A stretch of 7,366 nucleotides of DNA from Collinsella sp. (lineage in GTDB: Bacteria; Actinomycetota; Coriobacteriia; Coriobacteriales; Coriobacteriaceae). Positions 1 to 4,984 of this stretch are shown one piece after another. Location: NCBI GenBank assembly GCA_031295725.1, contig JAUMNV010000142.1, positions 1 to 7,366 on the forward strand, given 5' to 3'. Below the pieces are notes generated by a model that saw only the letters and a program-made list of their open reading frames with translations, was not told the DNA's origin and searched no databases. The first letter of the stretch is position 1, and each line of letters opens with the position of its first letter. The translations under genes and the position numbers were made by a program.

Positions 1-137
1 ACTACTACGCGAGCGCCGAGGGCCCCGTCGCCCCGCGCCCGGTCCACTCCGCGCTCGACCTGTCCAAGCTCGAGGCTGCCGGCTTCCACATGCCCGACTG
101 GGAGGAAGAGCTGGGGGAGTACATCAAGACGCTCTAG
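1..137 (+). CDS. rmlD: dTDP-4-dehydrorhamnose reductase, C-terminal end (partial)
   Basis: Only the last 44 or so codons are present, read from base 3 to the TAG at 135-137. The peptide contains RPVHSALDLSKLEAAGF followed by MPDWEEEL and ends EYIKTL. This matches the C-terminal pattern of the RmlD family (short-chain dehydrogenase/reductase fold), where an R-P-x-x-S-x-L-D-x-x-K block is followed by a P-x-W motif. RmlD reduces dTDP-4-dehydro-L-rhamnose to dTDP-L-rhamnose in the cytoplasm, giving the activated sugar for surface polysaccharides. That fits the glycosyltransferase and polysaccharide exporter genes next to it. In some bacteria the domain is fused behind the RmlC epimerase; the missing 5' part prevents telling which form this is. 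The family call rests on a short tail, so another sugar-nucleotide reductase of the same superfamily is possible. A strong hairpin terminator starts 22 bases after the stop. Confidence 0.72.
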   Translation, partial: YYASAEGPVAPRPVHSALDLSKLEAAGFHMPDWEEELGEYIKTL

Positions 138-159
138 CCGCTATTAACTTTTCGAGAGT

Positions 160-192
160 AAAAGCCGCCGTTCTTTAACGGCGGCTTTTCTT
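160..192. terminator. Bidirectional intrinsic terminator between convergent genes
   Basis: A perfect 13-bp stem (160-172 paired with 177-189) closes a 4-base CTTT loop at 173-176. The stem is GC-rich in the middle and has AAAA on one side and TTTT on the other, so each strand reads as a hairpin followed by a short U run. It lies between the stop of the rmlD-like gene at 137 and the stop of the minus-strand glycosyltransferase at 240, and probably ends both transcripts. The plus-strand run (TTTTCTTGTT) is the better one. Confidence 0.88.
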
Positions 193-239
193 GTTGGTGG
201 CTATCTGCGCAGTGGTGCCAATAGTATTTTGCGGAAGAT

Positions 240-1211
240 CTACCTCTCGCTTGGCATGGAAGTAGGGTGGCCGGGCTGGTCGTCGTAGGCGTATTTGCTG
301 TACACGTTGACCTCCCACTGCTTTTTTTCGACCTTTGCTACAGAATCTAGGATGAAGCCGGTCGCAAGGCTCAGGCCGCACAGGAACATAAACGAGGCGG
401 CGAGCATAGCGGTGGGGAAGCGCGGGACGAGGCCGGTCTGGAAATATTCGACAACGATGGGCATGCCCAGGGCGAGGCCGAATACCGCGAACAGAAGCGC
501 AACGAGGCTGAAGAACTTCAGCGGGCGGTAGTCCTTGAACAGCGTGCCGATCATCGCAACGACTTTAATGCCGTCGCTCACGGTGTTGAGTTTGGACTCG
601 GAACCCTCGGGACGGTCGCGGTACTCGATGGGCACATCTTTGATGCGCCAGCGGTGGTCGACGGCGTGGATCGAGAGCTCGGTTTCGATCTGAAAGCCCT
701 CGGAAAGCACTGGGAAGGTTTTAACGAACGGGCGGCTCATGGCGCGGTAGCCTGTCATGACGTCATCGAAGCTGTAGCCATAGATCCACTTGATCATGGC
801 GCGGACCAGATTATTGCCAAAGCCGTGGAAGGCACGCTTGTTCTCCTCGGCGTAGGTGCCGTTGGAAAGGCGATCGCCTACGGTCATGTCGGCCGTGCCG
901 TTAAGGATGGGCTCGCAGAGGGCCTTGGCCGCCTCGGCGGGGTAGGTGTCGTCTCCGTCGACCATCAGGTAGCAATCGGCGTCGATATCGCGAAACATCT
1001 GGCGGCACACGTTGCCCTTTCCCTGACGGGGCTCAAAGCGGACTGTGGCGCCGTGCTCGGTGGCAATGCGTGAGGTATCGTCCGACGAGTTGTTGTCATA
1101 GACATAGACCGTCGCCTGCGGAAGCTCGCGGTGAAAGTCGTCGATGACTTTGCCGATCGTGAGCGCTTCGTTGTAGCAAGGGATGATGACGGCGATGGAT
1201 TCAGAATTCAC
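240..1211 (-). CDS. Family 2 glycosyltransferase, polyprenyl-phosphate sugar transferase type, two C-terminal membrane helices
   Basis: This 323-residue protein has an N-terminal GT2 (GT-A fold) domain of the dolichyl-phosphate mannose synthase-like group. Visible marks are IAVIIPCYNEALTIG (6-20), the nucleotide-binding YDNNSSDDT (38-46), a D-x-D-type DGDDTYP (85-91) for metal and sugar nucleotide, and GFQIETELSIHA (172-183) with HRWRIKDVPIEYRDR (186-200). Two hydrophobic segments follow, near 232-256 and 266-291, then a charged cytoplasmic tail. Such enzymes usually move a hexose from a nucleotide sugar to undecaprenyl phosphate at the inner membrane face. The exact sugar cannot be read from sequence. 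The GTG start at 1209-1211 is supported by CTCCTT on the plus strand (AAGGAG, 1218-1223), six bases upstream. The gene is divergent from the polysaccharide ABC exporter genes and convergent with the rmlD-like gene, which supports a surface-glycan role. Confidence 0.88.
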   Translation of the reverse strand: MNSESIAVIIPCYNEALTIGKVIDDFHRELPQATVYVYDNNSSDDTSRIATEHGATVRFEPRQGKGNVCRQMFRDIDADCYLMVDGDDTYPAEAAKALCEPILNGTADMTVGDRLSNGTYAEENKRAFHGFGNNLVRAMIKWIYGYSFDDVMTGYRAMSRPFVKTFPVLSEGFQIETELSIHAVDHRWRIKDVPIEYRDRPEGSESKLNTVSDGIKVVAMIGTLFKDYRPLKFFSLVALLFAVFGLALGMPIVVEYFQTGLVPRFPTAMLAASFMFLCGLSLATGFILDSVAKVEKKQWEVNVYSKYAYDDQPGHPTSMPSER

Positions 1212-1241
1212 TTAATGCTCCTTATACATTCAATCCTAGAA

Positions 1242-1270
1242 AGTATAGCCGTTTGGGCCTGGCATCCTAA
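1242..1270 (-). promoter_or_regulatory. Putative promoter of the glycosyltransferase gene
   Basis: On the minus strand a TATACT hexamer (1247 down to 1242) lies 17 bases from TTAGGA (1270 down to 1265), which matches the -35 consensus at only three of six positions. Transcription would start near 1235, leaving a leader of about 25 bases that contains the AAGGAG ribosome binding site. The -10 is good and the -35 weak. Confidence 0.45.
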
Positions 1271-1303
1271 GATGTGGGTTAGTTCTCCAGTTTTGTTGCG
1301 CGA

Positions 1304-1332
1304 ATCGTTTGCATGGCCGTCGGGTCTATACT
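1304..1332 (+). promoter_or_regulatory. Putative promoter of the polysaccharide ABC exporter operon
   Basis: A plus-strand TATACT at 1327-1332 sits about 40 bases upstream of the GTG start at 1372 and 25 bases before its ribosome binding site. No convincing -35 is visible: 1304-1309 reads ATCGTT. The hexamer and its leading C form an inverted copy of the divergent glycosyltransferase -10 (AGTATAG at 1242-1248, CTATACT at 1326-1332), so the 160-base gap appears to hold back-to-back promoters. Confidence 0.4.
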
Positions 1333-1371
1333 GTTCGTTTGTCAACGATTACGAGTAAAGGAGTTGCATCC

Positions 1372-2217
1372 GTGTCGGATCAGACAAAGCAACAAGAAAC
1401 TCGCAGTCTGCCTGCGACGTTTGCTAAGAACGAATTTGAGAAGGACGCGTTTATCCTTCGTCAGCTGGTTACCAAGGATTTTAAGATCAAGTATCGCCGT
1501 AGCGTTCTGGGCGTCGCATGGTCGGTGCTCAACCCGCTGCTGATGATGATCGTCATGGCCATCGTGTTCTCGACGATTTTTGGCCAGGGCCGCAATGGCT
1601 CAATGACGCCCGAGATGTACCCGCTGTACTTGATCGTGGGTAACATCACCTTTGCCGTCATGTCTGAGTCTACTAACCAGGCCCTGACGTCGATCGTGGG
1701 CGCTGCCCCTCTGCTCAAGAAGGTTAAGGTGCACCGCTGGGTTTTCCCGGTGCAGAAGGTGCTCTTCTCGCTGGTCAACTTTGCCTTCTCGCTGGTCGCC
1801 GTCGCCATCGTCATGCTGTGGTTCCGCGTTATGCCTTCTTGGCACCTGATTCTGTTGCCGGTTTGCCTGCTGCTGCTTATGTGCTTCTGCATGGGCCTGG
1901 GCATGATGCTCTCTGCCCTTACGGTCTTCTTCCGCGACGTTATGCATCTGTGGAGCGTCGTCATTACGGCGTGGACTTACATTACGCCCATCTTCTGGAC
2001 GACTGACTATATTGCGCAAATGCCGCATCTCGTGCGTATCTTGATGTATGCGAACCCCATGTTCAACTACCTGCAGTTTATGCGCGATATCTTCCTGTTC
2101 CAGACTACGCCCTCGCTTATGACGTTTGGTATGTGCGTCGCTTGGGCGGTTCTTGCGCTTATTATTGGCTATACCGTGTTCCATAAGTCCGAGCGCAAAT
2201 TTATCCTCTACATCTAA
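1372..2217 (+). CDS. Polysaccharide ABC exporter, permease subunit (Wzm/TagG type)
   Basis: This 281-residue ABC-2 type integral membrane protein forms the channel that exports a lipid-linked polysaccharide (teichoic acid, O-antigen-like or capsule-like). Family marks are the N-terminal amphipathic block YRRSVLGVAWSVLNPL (41-56) and the cytoplasmic FFRDV (186-190). Six hydrophobic segments are visible, near 52-70, 84-100, 128-150, 157-183, 192-212 and 250-270. The start is GTG at 1372-1374, chosen because AAAGGAG (1357-1363) lies eight bases before it. An in-frame TTG at 1309 would add 21 residues but has no such site and lies upstream of the putative -10. The ATPase gene follows 11 bases after the stop, and its ribosome binding site overlaps this gene's TAA, so the two are cotranscribed. 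The exported glycan cannot be deduced; the nearby rmlD-like gene hints at a rhamnose-containing polymer. Confidence 0.9.
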   Translation: MSDQTKQQETRSLPATFAKNEFEKDAFILRQLVTKDFKIKYRRSVLGVAWSVLNPLLMMIVMAIVFSTIFGQGRNGSMTPEMYPLYLIVGNITFAVMSESTNQALTSIVGAAPLLKKVKVHRWVFPVQKVLFSLVNFAFSLVAVAIVMLWFRVMPSWHLILLPVCLLLLMCFCMGLGMMLSALTVFFRDVMHLWSVVITAWTYITPIFWTTDYIAQMPHLVRILMYANPMFNYLQFMRDIFLFQTTPSLMTFGMCVAWAVLALIIGYTVFHKSERKFILYI

Positions 2218-2228
2218 GGAGTGCTGTG

Positions 2229-2996
2229 ATGACTGAATCTGTTGTTGATTACAGCGAGCAGCCTCTGGCTGTCGAGGTCGACGACGTCACCATGATCTTT
2301 AACATGGCGTCCGAGTCGCTGACCAACCTCAAGGAGTACTTCATTAAGCTTGCCAAGCACGAGCTGTTCTTTGAGGAGTTTAGGGCGCTTAAGCACATCT
2401 CGTTTGATATTCATCGCGGCGAGGTTGTGGGTCTGGTCGGCACCAATGGCTCCGGCAAGTCTACGATGCTCAAGATTATCGCTGGCGTTCTTGAGCCTAG
2501 CGAGGGCAGCGTTAAGGTGCACGGTAACATCGCGCCGCTGATTGAGCTTGGCGCCGGCTTTGACCCCGAGCTGACCGCCCGCGAGAACATCTATCTGAAC
2601 GGCGCCCTGCTCGGCTATACCAAGGAGTTCATCGACGCCAACTTTGACGGCATTATCGAGTTCGCTGAGCTGCAGAACTTTGTCGATATGCCGCTTAAGA
2701 ACTTCTCTTCGGGCATGGTGGCGCGTATCGCCTTTGCAATCGCGACGATTACCGAGCCCGATATTCTGATCGTTGACGAGACGCTGTCCGTCGGTGATGT
2801 GTTCTTCCAGCAAAAGTGTGAGGCCCGCATCCAGCACTTTATCCAGAGCGGCGACGTGACGGTTCTGTTCGTTTCGCACTCTATGGAGCAGGTTGAGCGC
2901 ATCTGCCAGCGTGCCGTTTGGATTGAGAAGGGTGACCTTCGCATGGACGGCCCGGTCGATGAGGTCTGCAAGGCGTACCGCGAGCAGTTCAACTAG
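2229..2996 (+). CDS. Polysaccharide ABC exporter, ATP-binding subunit (Wzt/TagH type, no C-terminal glycan-binding domain)
   Basis: This 255-residue cytoplasmic ATPase powers the permease encoded just upstream. It shows Walker A GTNGSGKST (71-79), the family-typical stretch ELGAGFDPELTARENI (106-121), ABC signature FSSGM (159-163) in place of LSGGQ, Walker B ILIVDE (179-184), D-loop SVGD (187-190) and the switch histidine in VSHSMEQV (H217). A ~60-residue N-terminal extension precedes the core and aligns with the long leader of TagH/Wzt proteins. The protein stops right after the nucleotide-binding domain, so it lacks the C-terminal carbohydrate-binding domain of classic O-antigen Wzt. This suggests export not gated by recognition of a capped chain end, as in TagH- or KpsT-like systems. 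The ATG at 2229 lies seven bases after AAGGAG (2216-2221); an overlapping GTG at 2226 is only four bases away and less likely. One AGG arginine codon occurs (FRAL, residue 52). Confidence 0.9.
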   Translation: MTESVVDYSEQPLAVEVDDVTMIFNMASESLTNLKEYFIKLAKHELFFEEFRALKHISFDIHRGEVVGLVGTNGSGKSTMLKIIAGVLEPSEGSVKVHGNIAPLIELGAGFDPELTARENIYLNGALLGYTKEFIDANFDGIIEFAELQNFVDMPLKNFSSGMVARIAFAIATITEPDILIVDETLSVGDVFFQQKCEARIQHFIQSGDVTVLFVSHSMEQVERICQRAVWIEKGDLRMDGPVDEVCKAYREQFN

Positions 2997-2998
2997 GT

Positions 2999-3004
2999 TA
3001 TAAT
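2999..3004 (+). promoter_or_regulatory. Putative -10 element for the tRNA-Arg gene
   Basis: A perfect TATAAT hexamer lies three bases after the ATPase stop codon and 47 bases before the tRNA. Transcription would begin near 3011, leaving a 5' leader of about 40 bases for RNase P to remove. No good -35 is visible at 16-18 bases upstream (still within the ATPase coding region), and no terminator separates the ATPase gene from the tRNA, so read-through from the exporter operon could also supply tRNA. Confidence 0.4.
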
Positions 3005-3050
3005 TACTTGCGCCTGACAGGCTTGTGCTTGCTTGGGCGTGCGGTTATTT

Positions 3051-3127
3051 GCTCCATTAGCTCAGTTGGATAGAGCAGGGGACTTCTAATCCCAAGGTCG
3101 ACGGTTCGAATCCGCCATGGAGCACCA
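3051..3127 (+). tRNA. tRNA-Arg (anticodon UCU), CCA encoded
   Basis: The cloverleaf can be drawn by hand. A perfect 7-bp acceptor stem pairs 3051-3057 with 3117-3123. The D arm is GCTC/GAGC, the anticodon loop CTTCTAA holds TCT at 3085-3087, the variable region has five bases, and the T loop is TTCGAAT. The discriminator base is A3124, followed by genome-encoded CCA (3125-3127). It decodes AGA/AGG arginine codons. Two stem positions do not pair: G27/A43 at the outer end of the anticodon stem and A50/C64 in the T stem. All invariant positions I checked (T8, G18 G19, T33, T54 T55 C56, A58) are present, so it is probably functional. Confidence 0.95.
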
Positions 3128-3136
3128 TCGTTTATT

Positions 3137-3169
3137 AAGCCCAGACCGCTTGGTGGTCTGGGCTTTTTT
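3137..3169 (+). terminator. Intrinsic terminator after tRNA-Arg
   Basis: An 11-bp perfect stem (3137-3147 with 3155-3165) encloses a 7-base loop and is followed by a run of six T (3164-3169). It starts ten bases after the tRNA CCA end. On the minus strand the hairpin is followed only by TTAATAAA, so it would end the opposing aroQ transcript poorly, and no separate minus-strand terminator is obvious in 3170-3231. Confidence 0.9.
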
Positions 3170-3231
3170 CATCTTGTGTGTTGCTGGAGCCGAGCGCGAG
3201 CAAGCCGCTGCTGTTTGTTGGGGTTGGCATT

Positions 3232-3669
3232 TTACTTTTCGAGATGCTCTTTCAGCAGCTCCAACGCGTGGGCGTAGCCCTTCAGGCCCTCGCCGGTGAT
3301 GGTGGCGAAGCAGGCCAGGCGGGCGTAGCTTACCTGGCGGAAGTCCTCGCGCGTCTCTACGGCGCTGATGTGGACCTCCACAGCCGGGATGGCGACGGCC
3401 TTGAGTGCGTCGAGGATCGCGACGCTTGTGTGCGTGTAGGCCGCCGGGTTGATGACGATGCCGTCGACCTTGCCGTAGGCCTCCTGGATCTTGTCGACGA
3501 TGGTGCCCTCGTGGTTAGACTGGAAGACCTCGACTTCTTCGAAGCCCTGTGCGGCGCCCGCTTCCTGGCAGATCTGCACTAAGCGGTCGTAGTTGTCGTT
3601 GCCGTAGATGCCCGGCTCGCGAATGCCGAGCATGTTGAGGTTGGGGCCGTTGATGACGAGTGCTTTCAT
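3232..3669 (-). CDS. aroQ: 3-dehydroquinate dehydratase, type II
   Basis: This 145-residue protein has the usual length of the dodecameric type II dehydroquinase, which dehydrates 3-dehydroquinate to 3-dehydroshikimate, step three of the cytoplasmic shikimate pathway. The start VINGPNLNMLGIREPGIYG (5-23) carries the flexible-lid arginine R17 and the catalytic tyrosine Y22. QSNHEG (50-55), INPAAYTHTSVAI (73-85, with N74 and H80), EVHIS (98-102, catalytic H100) and R111 in REDFRQVSY complete the active site. The asparagine that usually follows HIS/HLS is alanine here (A103). The ATG start is seven bases from an AAAGGA site (3682 down to 3677). It is the last gene of the minus-strand aromatic cluster, separated by 64 bases from the aroE-aroK gene. 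That gap holds a strong inverted repeat but no clear promoter, so expression probably depends on read-through. Confidence 0.96.
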   Translation of the reverse strand: MKALVINGPNLNMLGIREPGIYGNDNYDRLVQICQEAGAAQGFEEVEVFQSNHEGTIVDKIQEAYGKVDGIVINPAAYTHTSVAILDALKAVAIPAVEVHISAVETREDFRQVSYARLACFATITGEGLKGYAHALELLKEHLEK

Positions 3670-3691
3670 GGTTGCTTCCTTTGCAGTCGAG

Positions 3692-3730
3692 AAACCACCA
3701 CAAAGGTGCCTGTCCCCTTTGTGGTGGTTT
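3692..3730. repeat. Perfect 15-bp inverted repeat, REP-like palindrome
   Basis: The arm AAACCACCACAAAGG (3692-3706) is repeated in reverse complement at 3716-3730, around a 9-base loop TGCCTGTCC. It fills most of the 64-base gap between the aroE-aroK stop (3734) and the aroQ start (3669). Only TTT (minus) or TTTT (plus) follows the hairpin, so it is a poor intrinsic terminator. The inner core GGTGCCTGTCCCC resembles dispersed intergenic palindromes I recall from other bacteria, which suggests a repeat family rather than a gene-specific site; this is from memory. It could stabilise or partly attenuate the operon mRNA. Confidence 0.75.
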
Positions 3731-3733
3731 TGG

Positions 3734-4984
3734 TTAGAGAGCGGGTTGGAGGGTCTCGAGGAGGGCTTGGGCAGTGTTGGCGGCGCAGTCGCGTGAGTCG
3801 ATGATGTAGTCGGCCCAGGCGCGGTAGCGCGGCATGCGCTGCTCGGCCAGCTTGTCGATGCCGTCGCGCGCGGTGATGGGGCGGCCCTTGTGGGCGAGCT
3901 CGTCGAGCTTGCGGTTGAGCATCACAATCTGGCTGTTCTGGTGTAGCAGCGGGTAGTTCTCGTCGCGTGTGACCACGCCGCCGCCGGTGGAGAGCACCAG
4001 GCCGCTGCGCTTGGAGATGTCGGCCAGCGCAGCCGTCTCCTGTTCGCGGAAGGCCGCCTCGCCGCGCTCGACGATAAAGTCGGCACAGGGCATGCCCAGA
4101 CGCTCCTCGAGCGCGTGATCCAAGTCGATGTGCTCGCGGCCCGTGAGCACATCGACTTGCTCACCCACGCGGGTCTTGCCTGAACCCGGCATGCCGATCA
4201 GCGCGATGTTCTGTTCGCGGCGTGACAGGCGCTCCGTTACGTCCAGGATGCGCTCGCGCGGGGTGACTTGGCCGGTGTAGCGTTCGACAGCCTGCGCCGC
4301 TTGGGCCACGAGCATGAGCAGGCCGCCGATGCAGGGGATGCCGCGGCGCTCGGCCTCGAGCATGAGTCCCGTGCGGGCGGGGTTGTAGACAATGTCGATG
4401 ACGCCCTCGAGCGCATCGAGGCCTTCGAGCGTGCAGGGAGCGTCGGGGCAGTGGGGGAACATACCGGCGGGCGTGCAGTTGACGAGCAGCGTTGCATCGG
4501 ACTGCTGAGCGATGTTGCCGTAGTTGACCTCGCTCGTGCGACCCACGGGTACGACGATGGCGCCCAGATCTCCGAGCACCATACTGGCCGTAGTACCCGC
4601 ACCACCGGTGGCACCGAGCACGAGGACCTTCTTACCGGCAACCTCAACGCCCAACTCTTCGACCAGGCACTGAAAACCAAAGTAGTCGGTGTTGTCGCCG
4701 CGCAGGCAGCCGTCGGGCAGGCGCGTGATGGTGTTGACGTTGCCCATGCGCTCGGCGAGCGGGCTCAGTTCGTCAAGGTAGTCCATGACGGCGCGCTTGT
4801 AGGGGATGGTCACGTTGGTGCCCTCCCACTCGTCGCCGGTCATAAAGGCCGCGAGGTCCTCGGGCTCGCGCTCAAAGCGCACGTACTCGAGCCCAGCGAG
4901 CTCTTTGTAGATGGTCGGGGTGTAGCTGTGGCCCAGCACACGGCCCAGCACGCCGTAGGGACGGGTTGCAGTGATATCGGTCAT
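3734..4984 (-). CDS. aroE-aroK: Fused shikimate dehydrogenase-shikimate kinase
   Basis: This 416-residue protein carries two consecutive pathway enzymes. Residues 1-250 are shikimate dehydrogenase (3-dehydroshikimate to shikimate with NAD(P)H). GVLGRVLGHSYTP (11-23) binds shikimate, NVTIPYK (57-63) supplies catalytic K63, GDNTD (96-100) supplies D100, LGATGGAG (123-130) is the nucleotide loop, and MLVAQAA (224-230) holds Q228. Residues 257-416 are shikimate kinase (shikimate to shikimate 3-phosphate with ATP). Walker A is GMPGSGKT (264-271), followed by DLD (287-289), FREQE (312-316), STGGG (332-336), the lid RP (368-369) and RMPRYRAWADYIID (383-396). The joint near 245-258 is a short charged linker. 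The ATG start abuts the pheA stop (TAGATG), with GGAGGT seven bases upstream inside pheA, implying coupled translation. The dehydrogenase motifs differ from consensus (T22 for serine; GRTSEV for NRTxxK). Both domains look intact and the reading frame is continuous. Confidence 0.95.
   Translation of the reverse strand: MTDITATRPYGVLGRVLGHSYTPTIYKELAGLEYVRFEREPEDLAAFMTGDEWEGTNVTIPYKRAVMDYLDELSPLAERMGNVNTITRLPDGCLRGDNTDYFGFQCLVEELGVEVAGKKVLVLGATGGAGTTASMVLGDLGAIVVPVGRTSEVNYGNIAQQSDATLLVNCTPAGMFPHCPDAPCTLEGLDALEGVIDIVYNPARTGLMLEAERRGIPCIGGLLMLVAQAAQAVERYTGQVTPRERILDVTERLSRREQNIALIGMPGSGKTRVGEQVDVLTGREHIDLDHALEERLGMPCADFIVERGEAAFREQETAALADISKRSGLVLSTGGGVVTRDENYPLLHQNSQIVMLNRKLDELAHKGRPITARDGIDKLAEQRMPRYRAWADYIIDSRDCAANTAQALLETLQPAL

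Noticed and set aside
1309..1371. Upstream TTG start adding 21 residues to the exporter permease
   Set aside because: It has no ribosome binding site and begins upstream of the putative -10. The GTG at 1372 has AAAGGAG at good spacing.
3011..3021. GCCT-GAC-AGGC mini-palindrome between the ATPase gene and the tRNA as a terminator
   Set aside because: The stem is only four base pairs and no T run follows, so it would not stop transcription.
3100..3231. tRNA 3' end as a phage or island attachment site
   Set aside because: No second copy of the tRNA 3' end is seen in the window and no integrase or foreign-looking gene follows; the next gene is aroQ.
3117..3299. Short plus-strand frame starting in the tRNA and running toward aroQ
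   Set aside because: It overlaps the tRNA 3' end and the terminator, has no ribosome binding site and enters aroQ antisense.
3692..3733. Inverted repeat as a classical terminator for aroE-aroK
   Set aside because: On the minus strand only TTT then CTCG follows the stem, and aroQ continues in the same direction right after it, so efficient termination is unlikely.
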